A DNA stretch of 64,000 nucleotides from Liolophura sinensis (GCF_032854445.1 NC_088302.1:6507338-6571337); one strand, 5' to 3'. Numbered from the stretch's first letter, positions 23,047 through 34,000 are shown. The notes: generated from the letters alone by a model not told the origin. A program made the numbers and translations.

Positions 23047-23715
23047 TATTTCTAGGGTAGCACTGAGGTACCCTACCTTCATATACTTGCCGTCTTTGTC
23101 TAAAAGTGCTACGGTCAAGTGCGTTATATCGTCGGCGCGCAAGGCTTTGTACTGTGGGTTGGGAAATGAAACCGTCTTTCTGCAGTTAAAGCCTTCACCA
23201 GTCACGGCGATGGCTTTAAGTAGTGTGGAACCCCCACCGAACTCTGAGGTTATTCTCACGTTTTCTGAGGTGCTCAGTTCATCTAAATGTACGAAGACTT
23301 CTTTGTGTGAGACCAAGTTAGGCGGCGTGTCACCTTCCCCAGCAGCCCCCGATATCAACTCATCCTGGAACCCTAAGATTGGGGCAAGCCTCCCGAGCGC
23401 TATGGGGGTATTATTTTTTGGGGTGGTAATGACTATGCGGCCCGTGGCTGCATTCAATCCCAGAGAAATCGTATGTGGGCGGAATATGTCCTAGTCCAGC
23501 GTAGAGACATTGTAGTAGCCCGTCGGCACTTCAACGTTTTCTACCTCGCGTGTGCCAATTCTAATCCAGAAGCTCACTTCGGTGGGGATATTCACCCAGG
23601 CCGGGTAGCATGTTATCTCGCGAAGGGCGATTTTAAGGCGGCCGTCGAGGTTGTTAAGGGCATGAGGCAGCGTGTGCTGTGTCCCATTTAGAGTGTCAGT
23701 CAATGTGATGAACAT
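23041..23715 (-). pseudogene. Putative minor capsid (penton, single jelly-roll) protein
   Basis: A 224-codon frame from ATG at 23715, interrupted by one in-frame TAG at 23491-23493. Features match the pattern of Polinton penton-like proteins: an N-terminal beta pair with PAWVNIP, the EVPTGYYNVSTL motif, ATGRIVITTP, LAPILGF, and a C-terminal VALLDKDGKYM strand like the last jelly-roll strand. Penton proteins form the five-fold vertices of the predicted capsid. Its ATG lies 10 bp from the ATG of the divergent gene at 23726, leaving room only for a shared bidirectional start region. The assignment is by motif, not by structure comparison. Confidence 0.55.
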
Positions 23716-23725
23716 CTTAGCCACG

Positions 23726-24976
23726 ATGAACAACGAGGCTTATAGGTTCAATAGAGAGGCCACTTACAAGGCATTTCATAGTATCCAAACCCACGCAGAG
23801 CAGCTATCGCGCTTTGACATCTACGTCGATGAAAAGAAGGCCTTTCCGGTCCAGTTCACAGATGTGTTAGCCAAGTACCGGCTGATAACCAGCAATGACA
23901 TTGTTCGGGCCAATGCCCAATCCAATCCAATGCAATTCTGGCAGAACCAAGTGAACTTCGCGGTCTGGTGCGCAACCACGGGCTGTGGTGTCTCTGCAAA
24001 AGACCATCTTCTCGCCCCCCGACCAACGAATAAGGGCCCTGTACACGTTCCATGTGTATTACCAAGTTAGGAGGATCTTGGAAGAGATCCAGGACCCCCT
24101 GCCGCAAGACAGAGCGTGGGCGACATTCAAAAGCCCCTACGACGAGAGGGCCTATGGGAGGATTTGTAGGGAGTTCCGCGTAGATGCGCACACAGACTGG
24201 AGGCGCAGGGGGGTGAATCACGGCCTCGGAGTGGCATATTTCTATATCACGAGAACGGGCTACTGCCCCATTGCCGATGGGACCTTCGTTCCGAGCAGGA
24301 TGTCGTTCTCTAGAAAGCTTACAGCGCTCCACGTCGACTACATCGAGCAGGACGCCGAGGAGGCTTGGGCGGCGTTCATTGTCGACACATCCCAAAGATT
24401 CACGCAGCCGGGCGTAGAGCGCCTAAACGATTCCATCCGGACATACGTGTGGGCTATTCTAGGCGGCCAAGCGCAAACAAGGGCGCGTATTCTAAGCACA
24501 GGCACAGCCTTCGACGCGCAAAAACAGTTTGTCGCGAACGTTGAAGACGCTATTTCCTCTCCGATCGACCTTCCGTCTACTATCAAAGGCTACCAGGACG
24601 TGCTACAGTATGCCAGGAGCGCTGTAGACTTTGTGTATGGCATAGGCCTATATATGGCTCCCAGCGACATGCTTCTGTAGACCGGCCATGTGGCGAACTA
24701 CAACAACAAAATCGTCGTGGCCACAGAGGACCAGAAGCTAGGCGGCAATGAGGGTGTGAACGCTAAAGTGCCACCCACTTTGCACAAGCGCACACCTGAC
24801 CACGGGATTGTAAAGCCACAAGAAAGCGTCCCACCACTCACCGCGCGCGTTCTGCATGTGGCTGCGCAGGAAGAAGAACCCCTATTTCCAGACCAAAAGA
24901 ATCACAATGCCGAGAAGATAGCTATCGTCGTCGCTGGGTTGGTATCGGCTTACTGCTATTGTGGACTATGCGTTAA
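23726..24976 (+). pseudogene. Polinton protein of unknown function with C-terminal membrane anchor
   Basis: About 416 codons if all pieces belong together. Starts at ATG 23726 (MNNEAYRFNREATYKAF). A frameshift at the C6 run near 24011-24016 moves reading to the frame that continues YTFHVYYQVRRILEEIQ, then DSIRTYVWAILGGQAQTR, VANVEDAISSP and GIGLYMAPSDMLL. An in-frame TAG follows at 24678-24680, after which the frame goes on (NYNNKIVVATEDQKLGG) into a hydrophobic segment (EKIAIVVAGLV). A last frame change near 24940 would end it at 24976. I recall similar unannotated proteins from other animal Polintons; role unknown, possibly structural. Its 3' end overlaps the convergent gene by about 20 bp. 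Confidence 0.55.
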
Positions 24977-26204
24977 ATACTTACGAACAGCCACGAGCAA
25001 TAGGCCACCTACTGCGACGACTAGAGCCCAGACATTATCGGCCAGCCACCCAGCCGTTTTCCCGAGAAGGTTCAGTAGCCAGGACACGATACTGCCAATA
25101 ATACCCGGAATCGCAGCGGCAGCCTTCCCAACCAGCTTGACAAGGGACTGGAGATGCTTTTTTAAACATTCTTTAAGACCACGCCCGTCGGATGGAGGTG
25201 GTGTTGGCTGGATGCCCCCGCCGGACCCGCCAGTCAGCGCCATATTTATCGCTAGCCCCAGTGTCGAGATCGCCATCCCAATTGCCGTGAGAATGGAGAC
25301 CACGGTTATTCCCTGCTCCCGGCAGAGGGGGCGGACGCGCTCAGCCAGAGTGGTATCCTTGTGTAGGATGCGATCGATCGTCTGCTTGATGCGGCGTATT
25401 TACGTGCGCAGGGCTTTACCCGTTAAAGAGGCCGCTTCGAGCCGGGCCACCATCTCATCCTCGAGATTCCTTATCCGGTCTGCTATCCGGCGCCGGGAGA
25501 ATTCATCAGTTTTTTGTTTTGCGATGTCCTTATCGAGACTTGACAGCTTGACGAGGTTATTCGCGTGTTCGCCTTCCGAGGTCTGCAGTGCCTTGTCAGG
25601 CCCCAGAAGTTCTCGCATGGGAAGAGAGGGGTCGTTTATCCCCCGACCTCACTATCCGTCAAGCTTGTCTCCAGTGTGTGGACAGCATCATCGGCCTTTT
25701 ACGCAGCTTGGTTTAAATCCTTCAGCTCCATGGTATTTCCCTCGCCGACCGCGGCACCGAGTTCTGAACTCGCTGCTTCCAGGGCTGCGACTGCTGCCGG
25801 ATGCAACGATGTCTGTTCTCTTCTTTTCCAGTCTATAAAGCCCAGCCCCCCTTCCCCCTAACAACATTAACCCTTCCTTTATTGGTGACTGTTAAGAGGG
25901 CTTGCGGTTCACCTGTTCGTTTGTTGATGATGTCCAGTTTGGGGTGGGCCACGAGTCGCAGAAGCCCTTGGACAACCTTAAACTTCGTGTAATCGCAAAA
26001 GAGGGGGGTAAGGCTGGGATCCACCTTCCCCAAGGCATCGTAATAATCATTCACGGCGGCCTGCGTCAGCTCTTTTTGAAGGTTTCTGGCGGCCGCACCC
26101 CGGCTTTGTTGCTCGGGAACACCACCACCTGCACGGAGAGTGGTCTGCTCGTCGTCGATGTTGTTGTCCTCTTGGGCGTCGTCATCAAAGTCAAAGTCTG
26201 CCAT
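24956..26204 (-). pseudogene. Polinton coiled-coil/membrane protein, multiply broken
   Basis: Starts at ATG 26204 with an acidic leader (MADFDFDDDAQEDNN), then a helical region to a stop at 25833. Pieces continue in other frames to about 25640 (VGEGNTMELKDLNQAA; then a TAA). From 25618 a coiled-coil segment (KALQTSEGE...KLSSLDKDIAKQ) runs to an in-frame TAA at 25400. The same frame goes on to hydrophobic helices (VSILTAIGMAISTLGLAINM; AAAAIPGIIGSIVSWLL; NVWALVVAVGGLLL) and ends at 24956. The order acidic head, coiled coil, several hydrophobic helices suggests a membrane-associated virion-like component, but that is inference. At least two stops and two frameshifts. Confidence 0.5.
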
Positions 26205-26248
26205 AATCCTCGTATTGAACATTGCAAGGTATACCTTCAATACACACA

Positions 26249-27536
26249 ATGGATGCATACGTACGCAAGCTAAACCCTTTCAGAACACTCCGTAAGCCTC
26301 GAGGGGGTACAAGGTGTACGGCAGTCCTTGGTCGTCACCAACAACCAGAGTACGATCGACCAGAATCAACAACTCTTGGTCCGCTTCCCCAACCTCGGCG
26401 CAAATGACGTCATTGTGCCCGGTACCGTGCGCTTGGCCTTCTCGATCACGATTAATTCATCCGACCCGAACGCCACAGTGGTCGGGAATGTGGGACACGC
26501 AGTAGTCAAGAAAACCACGATCAGAATCAGCGGGAATGAGGTCATGTCCATCGACGACTCTGATGTGTTTCAATGCTACGGCGACTTATGGCTGACCAAA
26601 AACGAACGGCGGAAGGCGGCCTACCAAGGCATCGGCAGCGAAAACATGCTTAAACTTCGAGTCAAAGCGGAGGACGCAAGTAACGACGATGCTGGAGAAA
26701 AAACCATCGCTCGCGCCTTTGGCAGCCGGTTCCACATCCCGCTAGACTTTGAGCTTCTAGATAGCCACATGCCATTCTACCAGAGTGCCTTGGCCGACCG
26801 ACTGGAGTACGAACTGACGTTCAACGATTACGGCCGGGTCATCCAGGTAACAGACGATGCCGACGCGACTTACACCATCGACAACATCAGCCTGGATTTC
26901 GATATGGTCACCGAAGAGGAGCTCGCTAGACGGATCCGCACCCAGTTTGCCAGAGAGGTCTCCATTCTGTATGATCGCGTCCTCCGCCACCGAAAGTTTG
27001 TGAAGGACAAGTCTGATACTCTCTGGAACATAAACCTGAACACGCCCGCGAGAGCAATGAAGGGCATCCTCATGCTGTTCGAGACTAAAGGAACCCCGTG
27101 GAAGAAGAGGTCGGAATCCTTCTACAACCCTAAGATCACCAAAGTAGAAGTCACAATAGAAGGGGTCCCCAATCAGCTGTACAGCCAGGGCATGCGGGCG
27201 TACCAGCAGTGGGGCGAGGTCCAGAGGTTCTTCGCCAGCTCACCCCTACGGAAGCGGGACCCTGAGGTGGCCAGGGTCGTTAAAGACTTAGGTCTCGCAG
27301 ACGTCTCCCTTTAAGAGTTCTTGACGCACAAGCACGCCTTCTGGCTTGACCTTCGGCCAAGCGACGATGACGAGCTGCATGGCAGTGGGAGGCGCGTTCT
27401 GAACGCCAGTAAGGGGATTACGATACAGGTAACAAAACAGAGAGAAGATCCCAACGTGTTGAACGTATATCTGTATGTGATCATGGAAGCAAAGCTGTAC
27501 ATCCAGAATGGTAGATTCGATAGCGCGCTTTATTGA
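26249..27536 (+). pseudogene. Major capsid protein, double jelly-roll type
   Basis: ATG at 26249 opens a short leader (MDAYVRKLNPF). A one-base frameshift between about 26280 and 26310 leads into a 330-codon frame beginning near TNNQSTIDQNQQLLVRFPNL. The region is beta-rich, with FRFHIPLDFELLD-like and LEYELTFNDYG strands and LDFDMVTEEELARRI, all typical of Polinton major capsids as I know them. An in-frame TAA at 27312-27314 precedes the conserved C-terminus (HAFWLDLRPSDDDELHGSGR, then VYLYVIMEAKLYIQNGRF). About 428 codons in all. The gene starts 44 bp from a divergent ATG and its end overlaps the ATPase start by 29 bp. Family call by motif; moderate certainty. Confidence 0.65.
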
Positions 27537-28087
27537 TGACGCCCATTGCGCGACGAACTGCGGCAAAACAGTCTTCGTACTGGACCTGCTTGAGGGCCCT
27601 TTCCGCGGTTTCTTTCATCACATTGTGATCCTGTGCCCCACTCTTAAGCATAACGAGGCGTACCGGCGGTGATGGATACTGTCTGACCCTCAGATCTATT
27701 GTTTTGACCCCGGCGAGCGGCTCAACGACTGTCAGAGATCTTTCTACAGATTGTTCGATGGGGAGTCCACCCTATACATCACCGATGATTGTAGCGCGTT
27801 GGAGGCGATGAAGAAGAAAGAAACAATGCTGTCAATCATGGCTTTCTCGGGCCTGGGTCCTCACTCAGCAATACAACGCCGTCCTCAAAGACTTTCGAGA
27901 GCATACAAAGTGGGTGGCTTTATTCCACTCCAAAGATCGGCACTCGATCAACGAATGCCTGGAGGAGAACCACATCATCGAGGCCAAGAGCGAAAAGGCA
28001 GAGGTTCGACAGAAGCTCAAGGACAATCCGCATTCTAAGCTCCTGCTAATTACTGATACGCCCGCCACATCTAAGATTATATATTAG
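27508..28087 (+). pseudogene. A32/FtsK-like DNA-packaging ATPase
   Basis: ATG at 27508 lies inside the end of the capsid gene in another frame. The Walker A region reads HCATNCGKTVF (GKT present, first glycine replaced), followed by FFHHIVILCPTL. An in-frame TGA at 27670-27672 interrupts. The same frame resumes to Walker B, LYITDDC. Near 27840 a frameshift leads to WVLTQQYNAVLKDFREHTKW and VALFHSKD, the conserved block after Walker B, ending at TAG 28087. Such ATPases pump DNA into capsids in Polintons, adenoviruses and giant-virus relatives. Length of about 192 codons is usual for the family. Confidence 0.75.
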
Positions 28088-28112
28088 ACGTAGGCGCCCC
28101 TACGTATGAAGC

Positions 28113-28712
28113 ATGGATACCAACGAGCTTATAGACGAGATTCTGGGCGCAGAGGAGGAGCTCGGCCGAAAACAACAGCCCGGCCCCAGCCAACAGCCCG
28201 GTCGAAGCCAACAAGCCGAACCCAGCCAACAAGATGATGCATGGCAGCTCAGGGATAGGCTGGCGGCACTTGCGGTGGGTGGGCAGGCCAAGCGATATCT
28301 GGGAAAAGATTTAACAGCCGCTGAGATCGACGCCATGAGCGACGAAGACGTTGAAAGGCTGCACTCCCGGTACGAGGCTAAGCTCGGTGCGCGGATGGTT
28401 AACGGTCTCGGAGGCATGTTCTTGAGATCATATGTAAGAGCGGCCAGCTGGCTCCTACCAATCGCACCCGACAATCGACCAATGCTCATGGCACAGCTCG
28501 CCTCCGACCTATTTGTTGAACAGGCGCTTAGCAGTGCTAGCTGCTGGCTATACTACTGCTATGGTAAGTACTTGGCACCGTTAACCATGGCGCTGACCAC
28601 TGCTGAGCACTGTTCATTTGAACACCACTGCTGTCCTAGAAATGAGCCGTATGATGCAGAGGAACATGAGTACAACAAATCCGGAAGGCCTGAAGGAAGC
28701 GGAGGGGGGTGA
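28113..28712 (+). CDS. Polinton protein of unknown function
   Basis: 199 intact codons from ATG, 25 bp after the ATPase stop. It has an acidic start (MDTNELIDEILGAEEEL), a Gln/Pro-rich spacer made of three short repeats (residues about 22-45), then a helical region (LTAAEIDAMSDEDVERLHSR) and a C-terminal helical segment around LFVEQALSSASCWLYYCYG. I recall the region around EDVERLHSRYEAKLG from unannotated Polinton proteins. No enzyme motif is visible. The last 70 bp overlap the beginning of the next gene. Confidence 0.6.
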   Translation: MDTNELIDEILGAEEELGRKQQPGPSQQPGRSQQAEPSQQDDAWQLRDRLAALAVGGQAKRYLGKDLTAAEIDAMSDEDVERLHSRYEAKLGARMVNGLGGMFLRSYVRAASWLLPIAPDNRPMLMAQLASDLFVEQALSSASCWLYYCYGKYLAPLTMALTTAEHCSFEHHCCPRNEPYDAEEHEYNKSGRPEGSGGG

Positions 28713-29266
28713 CAGCGGATTCTACGAATGACGGCCCTACGAAGAATCCCAAAAAAGTCGCTGCGGGTCGAGCAGGTGCTGCAGCGAGAAAGGCCAAGGC
28801 TGAAAAGCTCAAGGACAAGCTTCGCGAGGCAAAGGCTGTTTTGCTTGGAGCAGTTGATTCCACTAAGAAACAGCCGAAGGAACTGGATTTTACGAAAGAG
28901 GGGGAGGCCGCGAAGGAACCGGATTCTACGAAGGCACACCAAATCGCCCACTGGAGGGCGCCCCTGGCGTTATTAGGCGTTGGCAGCCTTGCAGTACTAG
29001 TGTTGCTACGCCTGTGGCGCAGCCGCTATACAGCACATGCACGAGGTGCAGATATTACGCCGCGTGCAGATATCACGCCGCAAGAAAAAAATCTCCATTT
29101 GAATACACGTCGCGACCCTCTCTATATAGAGCAGCATGTCCACTCCACCCAGTGCCGGAAAAGCGCTAGTCAACGCGGCCTACTACGCCGCTGTGGTCTC
29201 TCTCCTGTCTACTGGGTACGCTCGTCTCGGCCAGATGTTCCCGAAGCTGGACTTAACACCCCGTGA
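28642..29266 (+). pseudogene. Polinton basic coiled-coil protein with one membrane helix
   Basis: Two candidate starts, ATG 28642 or 28666 (MSTTNPEGLKEAEGG), lead to a TGA at about 28729. The continuation (PTKNPKKVAAGRAGAAARKA) lies in another frame that is open to 29266, so a frameshift near 28715-28730 is needed. The middle is Lys/Ala-rich and coiled-coil-like; residues around APLALLGVGSLAVLVLL form a membrane span. The tail past about 29130 is probably not part of the protein, because the next gene starts there. Function unknown. Confidence 0.5.
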
Positions 29267-29360
29267 CGTCGGCATGGTCATTGCAAATGTAGGCCTGGCC
29301 ATGTTTTCGAAGGAACTGCTCATTAAACAAGGGCTCCTTCCTCCCAATTTAATCAAGTAG
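29136..29360 (+). CDS. Small Polinton membrane protein
   Basis: 74 intact codons from ATG. Two hydrophobic stretches (ALVNAAYYAAVVSLLSTGYA and DVGMVIANVGLAMFSKELL) separated by a short loop, with a Pro/Asn tail. A TATATAG string lies just upstream near 29123. Its stop is 2 bp before the next ATG, suggesting joint translation or at least co-transcription. Resembles small membrane proteins seen at this place in other Polintons; function unknown. Confidence 0.6.
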   Translation: MSTPPSAGKALVNAAYYAAVVSLLSTGYARLGQMFPKLDLTPRDVGMVIANVGLAMFSKELLIKQGLLPPNLIK

Positions 29361-29362
29361 TA

Positions 29363-29932
29363 ATGGCCTCCATCGCAATGATGATGGGCGGCGTCCTCGT
29401 AAACGCTTTGGCCTTCAGCGGGAGCAGCTATATGTTTTCGATGCTGAGGAGTTCCGGTGTCGACAAAAAGCGGAGGCGCCATGACCGCGCTGTAGAGCAG
29501 CTCCAAGCCGCCCAGGAAAAATGGGCCCGAAAGCGCACTGAGCGCTTGGACTGGATCAACGATGAACTCCGCCGCCAGGGCCACGCTGTCCAAACGTTCC
29601 GGGATGTCGACGCTGCAGTTCACAAGTATTCTTGGGTCACGTGCAAAACTCTTACACGCGATGCACGCGAGGTGCTGCTGGGCTCAGAGCCACAGTTCAC
29701 CGATTTCAATGTGACTAGTGAAGATCAAACACACCGCGAGATGACTTTCTTCATCCTGGGGATGTGTGTGGTTGGGGGTGTGAGTTACGGAATCGCAAAA
29801 CTCACCAAGTTATCCGAACTGACTGTGTCGGACTCGCCATCGAGCTCCTCGCCGTATGGCAGGCACGATCCCATTAGTAGTGAGGTGGTTCTGCGCATCT
29901 TTTTCGTCGCAAATCTGTTAGAGGGCTGCTAG
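29363..29932 (+). CDS. Polinton membrane/coiled-coil protein of unknown function
   Basis: 189 codons from ATG. An N-terminal hydrophobic segment (MASIAMMMGGVLVNALAF) is followed by a charged helix (KKRRRHDRAVEQLQAAQEKW) and a second membrane span near residues 130-150 (MTFFILGMCVVGGVSYGIAKL). The tail after SSSSPYG may be out of original frame. It abuts the integrase reading frame, which opens about 50 bp before this stop. No recognised domain. Confidence 0.55.
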   Translation: MASIAMMMGGVLVNALAFSGSSYMFSMLRSSGVDKKRRRHDRAVEQLQAAQEKWARKRTERLDWINDELRRQGHAVQTFRDVDAAVHKYSWVTCKTLTRDAREVLLGSEPQFTDFNVTSEDQTHREMTFFILGMCVVGGVSYGIAKLTKLSELTVSDSPSSSSPYGRHDPISSEVVLRIFFVANLLEGC

Positions 29933-31020
29933 AATACCTTGATGACATAGCCAGTAAGGTGTCTGCTCACCTGGCAAATATATACTACAGCCCTCGTGGG
30001 TACTGGAAGGGTCTCGCGGCCATCCAGAAACTTGCCACTGCGGCTAAAGTCTCCGAAGATGTGGTCCAGGCCTGGCTGAAAAAGCAGGCTATCCGGCAGA
30101 TATACCTGCCTCGGCCCCGAAAAATACCGAGGCCTTTGTTTGATGTTTCCACGCCGAATGACATCCACCAAGCTAATCTTCTATTTCTACCACATGATCG
30201 GCGAGGCCGGAAGATGTATAAGTACGAGCTGACAGTTGTTGATGTCGCTTCTCGCTACAAGGAGGCGGAACCTCTGGTTACTATAGGTTCCAAAGAAGTT
30301 ACTGATGCTCTCTCTCGCATTTACAAGCGGGGACCCCTGAGATGGCCGAAGCTTCTCCACGTTGACCCCGCGCACGAGTTTATGGGTGCAGTGAGCCAGC
30401 TGCTGGCCAAACACGATGTCACAGTCCGCCGAGGCCGCGTGGATATCCACCGAGACCAAGGCATAGTGGAGCGTTTCAACCGTACTCTGGCTGAGCGGCT
30501 CTTTGGACATCAGTACGCCCAGGAGATGCGCCTCCCTCCAGTACACCGGTCTTTTGAATGGGTGGCTCGGCTGCCCTCTGTTGTGGCCGCTCTGAATAAC
30601 GAGACAACAAGACTGATCGGTAAAAAGACGAAAGACGCCATCAAGGCAAATGGGGTGCCCCATAAACCTTCCTCGGCGGTTCCGTGTCGTCCCGTTGGAC
30701 TTAATGAGCGGAAGATCCCCGAGGGTGTTGGCGTTCGTTATCTCTATCAGCCTGGAGAGCTGGAGGGAGGCCGCCGTCGCGCGACTGATCCTGTGTGGTC
30801 TCTAGAGATATATCGGCTTGGGAGCTCTGTTAGAAAGCCTAACGAACCCGTGCTGTACTATCTAGACGATACGTCGGATGGCCCGCGACAGGGATTCGTT
30901 CGTGAGGAGTTGCTTATAGTGCCCTCCCGCAACTCAGCTTCCCCCGGATGGGGTTCTACGGCGCTAGTAGTTCCTGGGTGTCCATTCCTGCGTCAAAGAG
31001 GCGCATCTCTATGGCCATAA
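29884..31020 (+). CDS. Polinton retroviral-type integrase (rve fold)
   Basis: Open frame with no ATG near its beginning; similarity to the family starts around LLEYLDDIA (about 29929), so the initiator is lost or lies upstream in another frame. An N-terminal helical region (YYSPRGYWKGLAAIQKLA...YLPRPRKIPRP) is followed by the DDE core: D at 30241 (TVVDVASRYKEAE), D at 30364 (HVDPAHEFMG) and E at 30469 (GIVERFNRTLAERLFG), with 34 residues between the last two. An SH3-like end follows (PVLYYLDDT...GFVREELLIVP). All catalytic residues are present with no internal stop, making this the best-preserved Polinton gene here. The extra C-terminal 30 residues are probably read-through, overlapping the polymerase gene end. 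Confidence 0.88.
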   Translation, partial: GGSAHLFRRKSVRGLLEYLDDIASKVSAHLANIYYSPRGYWKGLAAIQKLATAAKVSEDVVQAWLKKQAIRQIYLPRPRKIPRPLFDVSTPNDIHQANLLFLPHDRRGRKMYKYELTVVDVASRYKEAEPLVTIGSKEVTDALSRIYKRGPLRWPKLLHVDPAHEFMGAVSQLLAKHDVTVRRGRVDIHRDQGIVERFNRTLAERLFGHQYAQEMRLPPVHRSFEWVARLPSVVAALNNETTRLIGKKTKDAIKANGVPHKPSSAVPCRPVGLNERKIPEGVGVRYLYQPGELEGGRRRATDPVWSLEIYRLGSSVRKPNEPVLYYLDDTSDGPRQGFVREELLIVPSRNSASPGWGSTALVVPGCPFLRQRGASLWP

Positions 31021-34000
31021 GCCAAGGTGTGGACACCATCTTCGGCGATCCAGCGCTTACTATCGAAGGGGGGACAGTGAGACCTTATTCAGGTGCAGCT
31101 CATAGATATGGTGGCGTTCTGATCGCAGCACGTCCATACCGTGTAGAAAATCTTTTTCTCGGAGAAGGCCTCTTTGTACTGCTTATGGCGGATGCGCTTT
31201 TCCACAACTCCCTTTTTCACGCCCTTGGCCTTCTTAATGTTGGCTCCACCTGCCTCTAGAATGGAGTACATCTTGGGCACAGACCAATGTATTCGGCGAT
31301 CGGCCGCCCCGCGCACTCGTCCTTTATTTTCCCCAATACCTTCATATTTGCTACGCTGTGCAGAGGGTGGTCTTGTGGGTAATCTGAGGTGTCGTACATG
31401 GTTGTTTCTCAGCTATATCTCTATAAACTTCCTCAGTCTGAATCTCGAGTAGCAGACTATCCGTGTCAGTGTAGAGGAGATGGCAGCGCTCTCCGTACTG
31501 GGCCTTCATGTGGTTGTAGTAGAAGTCGTACATCAGGTGCTTTGAGAGATCTAGAATGCTCATGCCCACGTAGATAGGTCGGTTTAGGACTAGACGGGTC
31601 TTGTGCATCTGAATCGCTGCGAGGTCATCATCAAATATTTTGCCCGTGCGAAGCTCGGGCTGGCTATCAATCATCGGAGCTTGTCGTCTTCTCCAGGGAG
31701 TACCAGCTTGACGTCCACACGCTTGCGAAGGTTCTCCATGGTTTTTTCCGAAGACCGAGTTGTTCATTAGCTTGTACAGGTCCTTCTCCAATTTACTCGC
31801 GGCCGTTTTTCGGAGCTCGGTGTTCATCCTGATATAGGGTTCCATCCAAGGGCTCTGGGCGAATCTCAGGGCCCGAATGAATCTTTGTCAGGCGCATTCC
31901 CAGAGATAGATACAGCTGTAGGTTCCGGTAGTGCAGGACGTACCGTTCCTTTTTGCGGAGGTTGGGGACCAGCTTTTCGACCTCGGTAGGCGCTTTCTTA
32001 CCGAGAAGGCCGTGCTGATAGTCCGACATCCACTCCTTCTGGGACCACCAGACGCTCCGGGGCTAATGGGTAGCCGTTATGTGCGTTATGTAGGTCGGCG
32101 GATACTCTAGGTCGACTCGAGGATGTAACCAGAAGGCCCTGTCGTGGGGGTGGGTAGCAATCGTTTCATCGGAGGACGCTGCGCGTCACCTACCCACTGA
32201 AAGCCGCACGTTGGAAGAAACTGACTCATAGCCCAGCCATATAGATTATTGGCGTCTAGGTGTTGAATGTAGCTGTTTGGACTTTTGGGGTTGTATCCCT
32301 CCACATGCGGATTATTAGCTTTGGCGTGTTGCTTACTTACCATAGAGATACCCCTTCGCAACCCCTTCTCAATGAAGAGATGTTGGTTTTTGTCGGTCGA
32401 CAGCTCCAGCTCTACCCCGGTCTTCTTGAACAGCACATCCCACGAGAGACCTAGGCTCGTAAAGTAGTGAGCAGGGTCCAATCCATACTGCCGTTAACAA
32501 GTCTTCCGGAAGGCCTCAAACACATCGGCCAACAGGAGCACACCTGTGCGGCAGTAAAGGTCTGTGTAGTCTCCCAGATTGGTGCAGTCAAATACCTTCC
32601 ATACCTTTTGAGCGTGGATGTAGTCCTCATCGCTAAAGCCTCCGACTTTGAGCTTACCGTAGAAAGCCTCTTTGGGTGGGAGGCTGGACTCGTCGAAGCG
32701 CTCCCAGGAGTCCATATACTCATAGAGGTAGACACCCTTGCGCATGAGTAACTTTTGTTTTTCTTCGGCAGGCTCATACCGGGCTGTGATGTGGAAAGCC
32801 TCAGGTTTGTTGGCCTCTACCAGGTTGTCAAGGGAAGTCGGTAAGAATTGAACGCTGTCGATGAAGCGGAGCTTCCCCAGCGAGAAGGAGATGTACTTTT
32901 CCGTGTTGTTGAGGATGCAGGAGATGCGGCCCTCCACCTTACTTATGGCTTGCATCAGGAGGTGCCCGTCGTAGCCCCGTAGGTTGTGGAAGACTTCTTA
33001 GGACCCAGCCGCAACTTTAGGTTGCATGCGTTATGGGCCGCGCCTCTGTACTTGCCGGTGATATGGCAGTGATCGCGCACAGAATCGGCGCCTAGAGGCT
33101 TCTCACACACGGGGCAGGTTGCGGCGTTGTTGTGGGCCTGCCAATCTTGGGGAGTCATATTCATGGCTATAGGGTTGGCTAGAACATTTTTGATTTCCCG
33201 CTCCTCCTGGTGGAGTGCTCTGAGGAAGTGTTCCGTCGCGTTAGGGCCCCTGTATTCCACGGGGCGTTTTGTGTGGCCGTCGCAACGCACCATAACATAG
33301 CAGTAACTGCAGGGCTCGTGGTGCTGAGTCTTTTGAGTGCTGCTCTCTGTAGATGACGGCTGCGGGCCTTCAACCTTTCTGGTCAGAGCCTCGAAGTCGG
33401 CATATATGATGAACGGGGCCGATAGCTGTTTCTGGTGGTTCTGAACTATGAACTTGTTTTACCCCTCCTGGGGCATTTCCACCCTCACTGCCGTCTGGCC
33501 AATCCCTCGGCATTCCGTCTTTTGCGCCTCGAGCAGATCCTCCCTTGCTGAGACGATGCACGATCACACCCTTGTCCCACCCGAACACGTTGATGGCGAG
33601 GCCGTTCTTTTCCTCCACCTTAGGGATCTGAGAGACGGGCGTGGGGGCGTCGATCCCACCAAAGTCAAGACCATCATTGGTGGGATACTTTGTTGGTCTC
33701 TGAGGGTCCCGGGCGGCTGGAAATAAGGCAGACCGGAGTGCCCATCGGAGGCAGTCGTCGTCTTTGTTCTTCACGTTGATGACTACTTTCTTGTAGGAAC
33801 CCCCTCTCATTGGCTGATACCTTGCAATGTCAAGCCAGAGTGTTTGCACGCTATTGACAACCCACCCTGACCCTCGCTGTGTCCATTTTTCCAGCACCTT
33901 CTGGATGGTGGGGAAGGCCTTATCTAGAGCCCCGTCAATGTCACCAGCCTCTAAGAGGGCCTCCTGTTTGCTGTGGAGTACTGGGCTGGTATACTCTTCA

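Noticed and set aside
22256-23494. Plus-strand frames of 135-136 codons opposite the Polinton minus genes
   Set aside because: Shadow frames of GC-rich genes; the minus strand carries the recognisable motifs.
24960-25838. The long plus-strand frame after 24690 as one 382-residue protein
   Set aside because: Only its beginning, to about 24945, continues the real gene; the rest is antisense to the minus-strand coiled-coil/membrane gene, with Arg/Ser-rich shadow composition.
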